Positions 17,716 to 25,847 of a stretch of DNA of 64,000 nucleotides are shown here, piece after piece. The stretch comes from Jannaschia rubra (GTDB taxonomy: Bacteria > Pseudomonadota > Alphaproteobacteria > Rhodobacterales > Rhodobacteraceae), in the NCBI RefSeq assembly GCF_001403735.1, contig NZ_CXPG01000027.1:18188-82187 (forward strand). The letters run 5' to 3'. The notes below the pieces were generated by a model that did no database searches, was not told where the DNA came from, and saw nothing but the letters and a program-made list of their open reading frames with translations. A program made the translations under genes and the position numbers. Every line of letters begins with the position of its first letter. Positions within the stretch are counted from its first letter, which is position 1.

Positions 17716-18107
17716 ACTCGTCCTCGTCCTCTAGCCCTATTCCCTCGCCCTCCCTTACGCACGGGCCCCGTCTCCAATCTCAGGCGCCCGGTGGTGGCTG
17801 AGCTTCGTTACGTTCGGGCCCTGCCATCCTCTCGGGTATCCTCTCCGTCTTCTGCTGCCCGGGGCCGATGATCCACGCCTGCCGTTCTGGGCGCTGTTTG
17901 GTGCTGGGCAGGTGAGTTCGCGGCGGGCCAATTTCTGCCCGTGGTCTCCTGTCGTTTCGTGGCATGGGTGTCTGGCCGGATCGCGCGCGGGCGTGCCCTG
18001 CGGGTCGGTCCCCTCCCCTCCGGCAAGCACGAATACGGCTTCCACCCCCCTGCGGGGCGCGGACCCTCCGCATTCGCGCCTGCGCCCGCGCTTGTCCGCT
18101 CCGGCCT
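17716..18107. other. non-coding stretch, no gene supported
   Basis: About 390 bp between the operon and the small gene at 18142. Reading frames here have pyrimidine-biased, low-complexity products (Pro/Ser/Arg-rich) and no ribosome site, so I assign no gene. The last part merges into the leader at 18108. Confidence 0.4.
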
Positions 18108-18141
18108 TTTCGACCCCATCGAAACGAAAGGAGACCACGAC
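18108..18141 (+). promoter_or_regulatory. two-hairpin leader 9
   Basis: 6-bp stem TTTCGA-cccca-TCGAAA (18108-18124), followed by CGAAAGGAGA and the ATG at 18142. The stem is AT-rich, unlike the GC-rich stems of the other leaders, yet sits at the same distance from the ribosome site. Confidence 0.5.
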
Positions 18142-18366
18142 ATGGCCCGCTACAACCTCACCGCCCCCGTCACCTTCACCCAGAACGGCACGACGAAGAC
18201 CCGCTACACCCGGGTGGGCACCGTCTTCGAGAACACCCGCGAGGACGGCTCCAAGTGCCTCTCGATCAAGCTCGACTTCCCCGTGGGCGCCACCGAGCTC
18301 GTCGCCTTCGAACCCCGCGCCAGGGAGGACGAGGGCGGCGCCGAGGGCGAGGACGGGGGGCGTTGA
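18142..18366 (+). CDS. small hypothetical protein
   Basis: 74 aa. It is strand-rich (VTFTQNGTTKTRYTRVGTVFEN, CLSIKLDFPVGATELVAF) with an acidic Gly-rich tail. The fold pattern resembles a single DUF736-like unit, but similarity is too weak to claim the family. The start is fixed by AAAGGAGA 8 bp upstream. It converges on the RES/Xre operon, with a strong hairpin between. Confidence 0.6.
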   Translation: MARYNLTAPVTFTQNGTTKTRYTRVGTVFENTREDGSKCLSIKLDFPVGATELVAFEPRAREDEGGAEGEDGGR

Positions 18367-18382
18367 GGCGCCCCCCACCCCG

Positions 18383-18409
18383 CCGGGGCGGCCCCAAGGG
18401 TCGCCCCGG
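18383..18409. terminator. convergent terminator hairpin
   Basis: Perfect 8-bp stem CCGGGGCG-gccccaagggt-CGCCCCGG between the + gene ending at 18366 and the - gene ending at 18467. It probably serves both directions. Confidence 0.5.
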
Positions 18410-18466
18410 AACGGACGGACACACCCTTCGCTCGAGGCCCAATGCGCCGCCATCTCCGGCCGCCCG

Positions 18467-18949
18467 TCACCTTCGGAAGAGGCGCTCGTCCCACCAGACC
18501 GGCGCCTCCAGCCCCACGCTCACGCCCGCGAAGTCCGGATGGGCCGTGTTGAAGACGACGTTGCGTTCCATCCTCGCGACGACGCTCGGCACGATCAGGA
18601 TCGCGGAACGCCGCTCGTCGTACCATGCCGCCCCGAACCTGCGCGCCACGTCGCCCCCGCGGTCCGACCAGCCGGGGTGATGGGCCTCACTGAGAACCTC
18701 GTAGGACGTCCCCGCCGGGATCCCGACCTCGATGAAGTGCTGGTTCCGCGGCAGGTCGCCCGAGTAGTGGACGAGCTTCTCCAGCATCGCCGTCGAGTAG
18801 GAGAGCGAGGCGTAGATCACGCCCGCCCCCGCCTCGTGCCACCGGCCCGCGGTCCGGCGGGCGCCGCCGTCGTCCCAGATCGGGAACTCGCCGTCCGGGT
18901 CGCCGATGCGCCATGCCGTCCGAGCGTCCGGCAGTGTCCGCGGGCTCAT
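18467..18949 (-). CDS. RES-domain toxin
   Basis: 160 aa. RES domain with the name-giving residues spread over the chain: an R near the start (ARTAWRIGDP), a W-HEAG.GVIYAS block with E, and a C-terminal S (RRSAILIVPSVVARMERNVVFN). RES toxins such as MbcT, Res and ParT degrade NAD+ or modify metabolic enzymes and stop growth. The start at 18949 overlaps the antitoxin stop by ATGA. Toxin-second order and size fit the RES-Xre class. Confidence 0.88.
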   Translation of the reverse strand: MSPRTLPDARTAWRIGDPDGEFPIWDDGGARRTAGRWHEAGAGVIYASLSYSTAMLEKLVHYSGDLPRNQHFIEVGIPAGTSYEVLSEAHHPGWSDRGGDVARRFGAAWYDERRSAILIVPSVVARMERNVVFNTAHPDFAGVSVGLEAPVWWDERLFRR

Positions 18950-19428
18950 GCCGCGAAGCCGGCCTCCGCCCGTCGCATCAGGTTCACGACCGCGTCCGCC
19001 CCCGCCGAGCTGCGCTGCGCTAGCTCCAGCGGCGAGCGCCCGTCCAGGAGCGGGTGCGGGCGGGACAGGAAAGCCTTCGCCGCGTCCTCGTCGCCGCCAT
19101 AACTGCGGCGCGCCGCCTCCCAGACCCGGCCGACCTCGTAGAGACGCTCGCTCATCTCGCGCGACAGCGGTTTGCCGCCCTTGCGAACGCGCCGGAACGT
19201 GGCCTCCGGGATGATGCCGCCCACGACCTCGATCATCGGGCCGAGGGCCGAGCCGAGCGAGGTCGCCGCGTGGACCCCGAGCCCTTCGGCGACCTTGTCG
19301 GCGAGCGCGACGTCGTCCATTGACGCGGCGTCCTCCAGCCCGAGCAGGGCGGCGATGCGGGCGGGCTGGGATCCGGTGGTGGCGGGACGGGCTACTGCGT
19401 CGACCATGGGATGCTCCGTGGGTGTCAT
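18946..19428 (-). CDS. MbcA/ParS/Xre-family (DUF2384) antitoxin
   Basis: 160 aa. The C-terminal DUF2384 toxin-binding domain has EVGRVWEAARRSYGGDEDAAKAFLSRPHPLLDGRSPLELA, diagnostic of RES antitoxins. The central helical part (IIPEATFRRVRKGGKPLSREMSERL) is the Xre-like DNA-binding segment. The start at 19428 sits inside the palindromic operator, so the leader is extremely short; a second Met at 19407 is a possible alternative. It is first gene of the toxin-antitoxin operon and presumably its repressor. Confidence 0.87.
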   Translation of the reverse strand: MTPTEHPMVDAVARPATTGSQPARIAALLGLEDAASMDDVALADKVAEGLGVHAATSLGSALGPMIEVVGGIIPEATFRRVRKGGKPLSREMSERLYEVGRVWEAARRSYGGDEDAAKAFLSRPHPLLDGRSPLELAQRSSAGADAVVNLMRRAEAGFAA

Positions 19429-19458
19429 ATGACGGCAAAATAGTCGTCATGTGACGAC
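19424..19458 (-). promoter_or_regulatory. paired palindromic operator of the RES/Xre operon
   Basis: Two 10-bp palindromes, GTCATATGAC (19424-19433, perfect) and GTCATGTGAC (19446-19455, one central mismatch within GTCGTCAT/GTGACGAC). Their centres are 22 bp apart, about two helical turns. They overlap the antitoxin start codon, as expected for autorepression by an Xre dimer pair. Confidence 0.65.
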
Positions 19459-19462
19459 TCGG

Positions 19463-20414
19463 CAAGTCCTGCCGCGCTTGGTGGGCTCGGCTCGGTGCGC
19501 GATCCGCGTCCGTCCGGTCGCGTTGATAAAGAATTTGGCCGGACTCTTTACTTGATGGCGGTGAACCTAAAGCTGGCTTTCGTTGCTCGGGGGACCGCTG
19601 GCGGCCCCGCGTTCACCGCGGTCATTCCTATCCGCAAGCACTGGACGTCCATGCTTCGCGTTTCGATCCTCCGGACCTCCGCGTCCTCGCCGGTGCTCGG
19701 CCGCTCTCGCGCCCTGGTCGGGGCTGGCGCCCCTCCCCGAGCCCCGACGCGCCCGGCTCTCTGCGGCCCTCAGCGCCGTCCGGGGTCTCCTCCGGAGCCC
19801 CCTCCCGCCGCGGCCGCATGGTCGCCGGGTACGCCGGGTCTCGGCCCTGCGGGCGACGGTCACGGGTAGAGTGCTGGAGGACCGGGAGGGACATTGAAGA
19901 AGACGCTAGGCCTAGTTGAGAGGTCCCCCCTGCCCCGCCCTCGGGGATTCGCCGCCCTGCGGGCGCCGAACGCCGCTCGGCCGGGGGACGCCCCGGACCA
20001 TCTCCCTGCCCCGCCCGTCCGTCACCTCGCCGGATCGGTCGCGGCCCGGACGCCTGGCAGGCCGGCGGTCGGCATCAACAGGCTTTCGCGGCATATCCTC
20101 GCCCCTGCGGGGCTGCGGTATTCCACGGTCCTGTTGACCCCTCCCTCGGACCGGCCTGCCCTGCTGGGCCTGTGCGACCGACCGACGGGTGACGAACAAG
20201 CGAAGCGCGGTAGGGGTGCGTCCGGTTCTCCTATGCGGAGGCCCTTCGGGCCACGGGGATTTGCTTGCCCCCCGCCTTCGGCAGGGGGCGGTGTGCTCCC
20301 TCGGTCGGGGATCGAAACAAGCGGGGTAAGGGTCTGATTGCAAACGATATATTTGCGTTTCAGGTCGATATACTCCTTCGGCGTCAGAGGGTTAGGGGGT
20401 ATTCTGGGGGCACA
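19463..20414. other. hairpin-dense non-coding stretch
   Basis: About 950 bp with no gene I can support. Frames are low complexity and lack ribosome sites. It contains many short perfect hairpins, for example CCCC-tgc-GGGG and GGCCC-ttc-GGGCC (near 20240), a CCCCCGCC-ttc-GGC.GGGGG stem (near 20270), a CAACAGG/CCTGTTG inverted repeat spanning about 20078-20138, and an AT-rich GCAAA-cgatata-TTTGC stem near 20341. It could encode structured RNA or be decayed sequence. Confidence 0.35.
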
Positions 20415-20482
20415 GGAAGCGAAGCGCTTCCCATCAAGGCCGGCACCGCCCGGCGCACCCGGATCGAAGAAAGGACCACCCG
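20415..20482 (+). promoter_or_regulatory. two-hairpin leader 10
   Basis: A perfect 7-bp stem GGAAGCG-aag-CGCTTCC (20415-20431), then a weaker CCGG-cgcac-CCGG stem (20450-20462), then GAAGAAAGGA before the ATG at 20483. Confidence 0.45.
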
Positions 20483-21427
20483 ATGACCATGACCGCCTAT
20501 GACCAGATCGAGCTCTTCGGCCTCACCGAGACCGGCACCGACGAACTGCCCATCCCGAACGATCTCGAGTTGCAGGGCCGCGCCGTGGGGGACGCGTTCG
20601 ACGCCATCATCGGGACCATCCAGAACACCGGGCTGGGCTCGGAGGTGGAACCGCTCGCCCACGCCTTCGCCACCATGTTCCAGCGCCGCGCGACCGTGAC
20701 TGAAGAAGCGGTGGATCGGTTGAAGGACAAGATCGCCGCCCTGATCCGCGCGCAGGACGGCAGCGAGGTCGCGGAGATGGAGTTGGACGCGGCGCAGCGC
20801 CAGTTCGAGACGACGCAGGAGAAGGCCGACGCGCTGCGCCTCATGGCCGAGGCGGCGGCCGAAGCCTACGAGCGCGAGACGGGGGACGCCTACGTGCCCG
20901 TCACCGGCAACCGCACCACCCGCCGTGCGATGGAGACCGGCGCCGTGTTCGAGGCCAAGCGCCTGCTGGAGGCCGCGGACCGGGCCGAGGCCGAGCGCAA
21001 CACCGTCAAAGGCACGTTCATCGCCGTGGCGGGGGCCTCCGACTGGACCGATCATGCCCGCATCTTCGCCCGGCTGGACGCGGCCCGCGCCCGCTGCCCC
21101 GACATGGTCCTGTGCCACAAGGGATCGAAGGGGGCCGAGCGCATCGCCGCCGCGTGGGCGCGCAGCCGGAAGGTCCCGCAGGTCCTGTTCCGCCCTAACT
21201 GGAACGCGCACGCCAAGGCCGCGCCCTTCCGCGCCAACGACGAGATGCTGCGGGCCCGCCTGCGCGGGGTGATCCTCTTCGGCGGGGGCGGGATCGGGCT
21301 GAACCTCGCGGAGAAGGCCGAGAAGAAGGGGCTTCACGTGGCGCGGATCGCGGCCGATGGGCCGGAGGCGGCGCTGACGCAGGCACGGGCGCGCAAGTCG
21401 GCGCAAGGGATGAAGCAGGCCGCGTAG
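20483..21427 (+). CDS. DUF2493 (SLOG-like) protein
   Basis: 314 aa. The N-terminal 200 residues are helical and include a coiled-coil-like stretch (about 75-115). The C-terminal domain (about 185-290) fits DUF2493: a FIAVAGASDWTDHARIFARLD strand-loop-helix, MVLCHKGSKGAERIAAAWA, and VPQVLFRPNW. DUF2493 belongs to the SLOG superfamily of nucleotide-binding Rossmann folds and is frequent on mobile elements; its ligand is unknown. The ATG at 20483 is preceded by AAAGGA in the shared leader. A strong hairpin follows the stop. Confidence 0.8.
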   Translation: MTMTAYDQIELFGLTETGTDELPIPNDLELQGRAVGDAFDAIIGTIQNTGLGSEVEPLAHAFATMFQRRATVTEEAVDRLKDKIAALIRAQDGSEVAEMELDAAQRQFETTQEKADALRLMAEAAAEAYERETGDAYVPVTGNRTTRRAMETGAVFEAKRLLEAADRAEAERNTVKGTFIAVAGASDWTDHARIFARLDAARARCPDMVLCHKGSKGAERIAAAWARSRKVPQVLFRPNWNAHAKAAPFRANDEMLRARLRGVILFGGGGIGLNLAEKAEKKGLHVARIAADGPEAALTQARARKSAQGMKQAA

Positions 21428-21434
21428 GGGGACG

Positions 21435-21451
21435 GGGGGCTCGAAGCCCCC
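21435..21451 (+). terminator. hairpin after the DUF2493 gene
   Basis: GGGGGCT-cga-AGCCCCC, 8 bp after the stop codon; no T-run. Confidence 0.4.
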
Positions 21452-21908
21452 TGCTCCACCGGCGAGGCGATGGAGGGGCGGCCCCGGGCGGGGTCGCCCT
21501 TCGATGCGTCCGAGGTGTGCCTGGGGGGTGGCGCGACGGCGCGGCCCCTGCGGGGCCGCGGGATGTCCGGTCGGGCGGAGGCCGCGAGGGCCCCGCCCGA
21601 CCGGACCGGCGCTATGCGCGCCGCAGCCACGCCCGATGGGGTGGCAGGAAGAGGATCGGAGAGACGAACCGGAGATCGGGCCGTGGCTCGATGCGGCGAA
21701 GTTGTTGGGAACGCCTCCTTGAACCGAGAGGGGCCATAACCTGCCACGTCGGCACCCCCCGGATCATGGTACAGGACGGCGACCAAAAGCGTTCCACCAA
21801 AGTCTAGACCTGCGCCCGGCTACGTTCTGGAAGGCGCAGGAAACCTTAATGGGACCGTCGAACCGTTTTATGCAGCCGTGCCGTTGAGGCGCACCCCTGA
21901 GAACCGGT
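21452..21908. other. structured non-coding stretch
   Basis: About 450 bp with no supported gene. It holds a perfect GCGGCCCC-tgc-GGGGCCGC hairpin (21541-21559). Immediately after that is a perfect 12-bp inverted repeat CCGGTCGGGCGG/CCGCCCGACCGG (21567-21578 with 21593-21604). Confidence 0.4.
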
Positions 21909-22346
21909 TCATCCGCCGATGTACCGTGCCCCTGGTCCCTCCTTTCCTAGCCTGTCCTCGGGATTGGCAAGTGCGCAGCGATCCACACTGAGGCATCCGC
22001 AGCCGATGCAGATCGCCATCTTGTCGCGAAGGGCGGTCAGGGTCTCGATCCGGGCCGTGAGGTCGTCGTGCCAGATGGTCGAGAGGCGTTCCCAGTCGGC
22101 CGTGTTCGGCACCGTGTCCGTCGGCAGGTGGGACAGCGCCCGCTCGATCTCGGCGAGCGTGACGCCCGCGCGCTGCGCGACCTTGATGACCGTGACCCGC
22201 CGCAGGGTCTCGCGGCGGTAGACCCTGCGGTTGGCATCGTCGCGCTGCGAAGCGATCAGGCCGCGGCGCTCGTAGAAGTGCAGCGTCGAGATCGGCAGCC
22301 CGCTGCGCCGCGCCATCTGGCCGATGGTGAGGATCTTGTCGGGCAT
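21909..22346 (-). CDS. soxR: SoxR redox-sensing MerR-family regulator
   Basis: 145 aa. MerR-type winged helix at the N-terminus (LTIGQMARRSGLPISTLHFYERRGLI), a dimerisation helix at about 80-110, and the [2Fe-2S] cluster ligands C113, C116, C118 and C124 in CIGCGCLSVDRC, the SoxR signature. Oxidation of the cluster by redox-active compounds activates target promoters. The start at 22346 is preferred over 22379 because GGAAGGA lies just upstream and it matches the family N-terminus. It diverges from two exporter genes with a SoxR box between, so it very likely controls them. Confidence 0.92.
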   Translation of the reverse strand: MPDKILTIGQMARRSGLPISTLHFYERRGLIASQRDDANRRVYRRETLRRVTVIKVAQRAGVTLAEIERALSHLPTDTVPNTADWERLSTIWHDDLTARIETLTALRDKMAICIGCGCLSVDRCALANPEDRLGKEGPGARYIGG

Positions 22347-22369
22347 CTCGTATCCTTCCCACACGGCGC

Positions 22370-22391
22370 TTGACCTCAACCAATGTTGAGC
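22370..22391 (+). promoter_or_regulatory. SoxR box overlapping -35 element
   Basis: CCTCAAC-CAAT-GTTGAGC (22374-22391) is an 18-bp near-palindrome matching the SoxR operator layout (CCTCAAG-TTAA-CTTGAGG). It is preceded by TTGACC, which can act as a -35 element. The promoter would read right, into the exporters. Confidence 0.75.
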
Positions 22392-22481
22392 CGGTAGGGC
22401 GGTGTCAATCGGAACGGGACGGGCGAGGCGACCGGCTTGGCGGAACAGACAGACATAGGCGCGTCGGCGACGGGCGGTGGC

Positions 22482-23360
22482 ATGGCAACGAAAGTTGCGC
22501 TGCTGATCCTGCTCGGTCTCCTCTGGGCGGTGCGGATCGCGGCGATCAAGGCGGCGGGCCTATCGGGTGTTCCGGTGCATGTCGTCGTGACCATCGCGGC
22601 GCTCGGGCTCGCGGCCGTCTTCACCGCCCTTGCCGTGGCGCGATCGGACTGGCCGCCCGTGGATCGGGGGTTGTTGGGCTTCTACCTGTTGTCGGGCACC
22701 TTCGGCTTCCTCGCGCCCTTCGCACTGGAGGGGGTCGTCGCCCCGCACCTGCCAGTCTTCGTGTTCGTCGTGGTCATCGCAACTATGCCGATCCTGACAC
22801 TGGTGCTGTCGATCCTGACGGGCGGGGAGCGGCTGGCCCCGCGACCGGTCATATCGGTCGCCCTTGGCTTCGCGGGGGCCATGGCGATCCTGTGGGACAC
22901 TGCCCGCGAGGGCGGGGCATCCACTGTCAGCCACTGGTGGATCGCCGCTGCCTTCGGGGTGCCGGCGCTCTACGCGCTCAACACGGTGTTCGTCGCGCGC
23001 CGATGGCCTGCCGAAGTCGGCGCGGTTCAGGTCGCGCACGCGCAGGCGCTGATCGTGGGCACGGCGGCGCTGCTAGGCAGCCTCGCGACGGGCACCGGAG
23101 GCGATCTGCGGCTCGCCTCGCTGGACCTGCCCGCGCTCGGCCTCATCGTCGCGGGCGAGGCACTGGCGCTCCTCGTCTACCTGCGGATCACGCGCGACTA
23201 CGGCGCGACCTGGGTGTCCTTCGCCAACTACGTCTCGATGGTCTTCGCTGCCGGGATAGGGGCAGTGGTGTTCGGGGACCGGATCACGGTGCTGACGGTG
23301 GTAGCGGCGCTTGCGATCGTCGTGTCGGTCACGATCTACCAAAGGCGGAACACGGCATGA
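22482..23360 (+). CDS. EamA/DMT-family transporter
   Basis: 292 aa with about ten hydrophobic segments in two repeats, the DMT layout. Segments include VALLILLGLLWAV, VVTIAALGLAAVFTALAV, FVFVVVIATMPILTLVLSI and VVAALAIVVSVTIY. Family members export metabolites or drugs across the inner membrane. The ATG at 22482 gives a normal N-terminus; a TTG at 22437 would add 15 residues. It overlaps the following MATE gene by ATGA. Under SoxR control it probably exports redox-cycling compounds or their products. Confidence 0.8.
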   Translation: MATKVALLILLGLLWAVRIAAIKAAGLSGVPVHVVVTIAALGLAAVFTALAVARSDWPPVDRGLLGFYLLSGTFGFLAPFALEGVVAPHLPVFVFVVVIATMPILTLVLSILTGGERLAPRPVISVALGFAGAMAILWDTAREGGASTVSHWWIAAAFGVPALYALNTVFVARRWPAEVGAVQVAHAQALIVGTAALLGSLATGTGGDLRLASLDLPALGLIVAGEALALLVYLRITRDYGATWVSFANYVSMVFAAGIGAVVFGDRITVLTVVAALAIVVSVTIYQRRNTA

Positions 23361-24802
23361 CGGCCCACGTCATCGACGACGCGGGCGCCATCCGCGCCGA
23401 GTGGCAGGACGGACGCGGGCGCTTGCTACGCGACGGCGCGGCCCGCGCCCATGCGTGGCCCTTCGTCCGCGCCTTCCTTTGGACCGCGCTGCCGATCACC
23501 GCGCAGGCGCTGATGGCCTCCTCGCGCACTGTGTTCGACGTGTTCATGACCTCCAGCCTCGGGTTCGAGGAGGTCGCCGTCGTCGGCTACGGCAGCCGCA
23601 TCGTCTTCATCCTGATCCTGCTGGTCCTCGGCATCTGCAACGGGGCGGGCGTAGTGGTCGCGCAGTTCTACGGGGGCGGGAGCGAGGCACGCGCTCGGGA
23701 TGCCATCGGCACGACCGTGCTGGTCTCGGTCGCGATCTCGATTCTCGGCTTCGGCCTCGTGCTGGCCCTGTCCGGTCCGCTGGCGGCGTGGTCGAGCGAC
23801 GATCCCGCGATCCAGGACCTCGCGCTCGACTACCTGATCCCTGCGGCGGCAATGGTGCTGCCCTACTCAGTGGCCTTCGCCATCGCCGTGGGGCTGCGCA
23901 GCGTCGGGCGGCCGGGGCTCGCGACGGGCGCAGCGGTGATCGGCCTCGTGGCGAACGTGGTGCTGAACTACGCACTGATCTTCGGCAACCTCGGCGCGCC
24001 CGCCCTCGGCGTGACGGGGGCGGCCTACGCCTCAGTCCTGTCCTTCGCCATCGAGGCAGTCGTGGTGGCCGCCTGCGCGCTGATCTTCTTTGACCGGCGA
24101 CTGTTCTCGCCCGCGCGGTTCAGGGCCTACCTGAACGCCGACACGATCCGGAAGGTGCTGCGCGTGGGCCTGCCGATCGCCATAGGCTCGGTGATCTGGG
24201 CAGTGGGGATCTTCATGTACTCCGTCATCACCGCGCAAGCCGGGTCGCAGGCGCTCGCGGTCCTCGCGCTGGTCACGCCCATCGAGTCGATGGCCATCGC
24301 CGTGATGATCGGGTTGTCCTCCACGACGAACGTGATCGTGGGCCAGGCCCTCGGGCGGGGCGACTTCCGGTGCGCCACGGTGGACGCGATCAGCCTCGTG
24401 ATCTGGACCGTGGCGGCGGCCGTCTTGATGGGAGCGGCGCTGTGGCTTTCGAAGCCCGCGCTGCTCTGGCTCTACGCGGGCGCGGGGGCGTCGGTGCTGG
24501 CCGTGGCCGACGACGTGTTCGACGTGCTGGCCTGCGTGCTGGTGATCCGCGCGATCAACGTCACGCTCGTCGTTGGCGTCCTGCGCGCGGGGGCGGATAC
24601 GATCTCCCCCATCGTGATGGACGTGAGCGCACAGTGGCTCGTCGCCATTCCGCTGACGGCCGCCGCCGTGGTCTGGCTGGGCCTGCCCTTCCCGTGGGTC
24701 TTTCTCGCCATCAATGCCGAGGAGATGGCCCGGCTCGTCATGGCGACGTGGCGCGTCACGCGCTTCCCATGGCTGCGAAGGATCAGACCGGAGGTGGCGT
24801 GA
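23357..24802 (+). CDS. MATE-family multidrug efflux protein
   Basis: 481 aa with twelve hydrophobic segments in two six-helix halves and MATE-typical segments (WTALPITAQALMASSRTVFDVFM, VAVVGYGSRIVF near the N-terminus; VGLPIAIGSVIWAVGIFMYSVI at the start of the second half; GRGDFRCA loop). Na+- or H+-coupled exporter of cationic drugs. Translationally coupled to the EamA gene. Together with SoxR this forms a compact redox-inducible efflux cassette between the accessory block and the virB operon. Confidence 0.88.
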   Translation: MTAHVIDDAGAIRAEWQDGRGRLLRDGAARAHAWPFVRAFLWTALPITAQALMASSRTVFDVFMTSSLGFEEVAVVGYGSRIVFILILLVLGICNGAGVVVAQFYGGGSEARARDAIGTTVLVSVAISILGFGLVLALSGPLAAWSSDDPAIQDLALDYLIPAAAMVLPYSVAFAIAVGLRSVGRPGLATGAAVIGLVANVVLNYALIFGNLGAPALGVTGAAYASVLSFAIEAVVVAACALIFFDRRLFSPARFRAYLNADTIRKVLRVGLPIAIGSVIWAVGIFMYSVITAQAGSQALAVLALVTPIESMAIAVMIGLSSTTNVIVGQALGRGDFRCATVDAISLVIWTVAAAVLMGAALWLSKPALLWLYAGAGASVLAVADDVFDVLACVLVIRAINVTLVVGVLRAGADTISPIVMDVSAQWLVAIPLTAAAVVWLGLPFPWVFLAINAEEMARLVMATWRVTRFPWLRRIRPEVA

Positions 24803-24839
24803 GGCGGCGGGCCGGCGGAACGGTCTCACGTCTACGGCC

Positions 24840-25847
24840 CTACGCGACCGCCCCGGCCACCATCACCTCCTCCACGCCCCGCCGTCCGTCCCGCCGTCCG
24901 AGCTGGACAACCACGTCGATGGACGCCGCGCAGTAGCGGCGGACGTCGGCATAGGTCATGGCGATGCCCGTGCCCATGACCATCAGCGCCAGACGGTCGA
25001 TGGCCTTGGCGGCGGTGTCGGCGTGGACCGTGGTGACCGAGCCCGCGTGGCCGGTGTTGATCGCCTCCAAGAAGGTCACGCATTCCGCGCCGCGCAGTTC
25101 GCCCAAGACGATGCGGTCGGGGCGCAGGCGCAGGCTCGCCTCCAGCAGGCGCGCGGCGGAGCGGGCGGAGGCCTCGTCGCGCTCGGCCAGCAGCATCACG
25201 CGGTTGGGCTGCGCGGGGAACAGCTCGAACGCGTCCTCGATGGTGACGATGCGCTCGCCGGGCGGGATCAGGTCCAGCAAGCCGCGCGCGAAGGTCGTCT
25301 TGCCCGTCGTGGTGCCGCCGGAGACAAGCACGTTGAGCCGGTCCTCGACGCAGCGGCGCATGGCGCCTGCGACGTCGCCCCGACCCATCAACTCCGCGAC
25401 CTCGCCGGCCCGGTCTCGACGGCTGCGCGCCAGATCGACGAGGGCGCCGTGGAGCAGGCCGAAGGCGTCCAGCCCCACCCGCTCCTCGCGGTAGCGACGC
25501 AGGGCGACGGCCGCGCCCGCCTCGACGGCGGGCTCGTGCACGACCTGCGCCCGGACGGGGCGGCCGTCCGGCAGGGCGATCTTGCCCGAGACTACGGGGC
25601 GGCGGGCGGAGATCTGGCCCCTGGTCTCGCCGGCGATGGCGCGAGCGAGATCGCGCAGGCGGGCCGGATCGAAGCGCACGCCCTCCAGCGGCGCCATGTG
25701 GGCCGCGCCGTGCCGCTCGACCCAAGCGAGACCGTCGGGGTTCACGACCACCTCGACGGTGGCCGGGTCGTCCAGCGCCCCGCGCAGCGGTGCGAGGTAG
25801 GCCAGCAGGAAGGAGGCGTCCGCCGGGGCCGGTTCCGCCCCGTCCAT
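24840..25847 (-). CDS. virB11: VirB11 type IV secretion ATPase
   Basis: 335 aa. Hexameric traffic ATPase: Walker A GGTTTGKT (K183), Walker B LVLGELRGAE, and a His box in NTGHAGSVTTVHAD. It powers pilus assembly and substrate transfer at the cytoplasmic face. Last gene of the virB operon; its start overlaps the virB10 stop (TGATG). The larger upstream in-frame extension lies inside virB10 and is rejected. Confidence 0.95.
   Translation of the reverse strand: MDGAEPAPADASFLLAYLAPLRGALDDPATVEVVVNPDGLAWVERHGAAHMAPLEGVRFDPARLRDLARAIAGETRGQISARRPVVSGKIALPDGRPVRAQVVHEPAVEAGAAVALRRYREERVGLDAFGLLHGALVDLARSRRDRAGEVAELMGRGDVAGAMRRCVEDRLNVLVSGGTTTGKTTFARGLLDLIPPGERIVTIEDAFELFPAQPNRVMLLAERDEASARSAARLLEASLRLRPDRIVLGELRGAECVTFLEAINTGHAGSVTTVHADTAAKAIDRLALMVMGTGIAMTYADVRRYCAASIDVVVQLGRRDGRRGVEEVMVAGAVA

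Noticed and set aside
19463..20414. Several 70-145 codon frames on both strands
   Set aside because: Pro/Arg/Ser-rich products, no ribosome sites, overlapping in several frames at once, as expected from GC-rich non-coding DNA.
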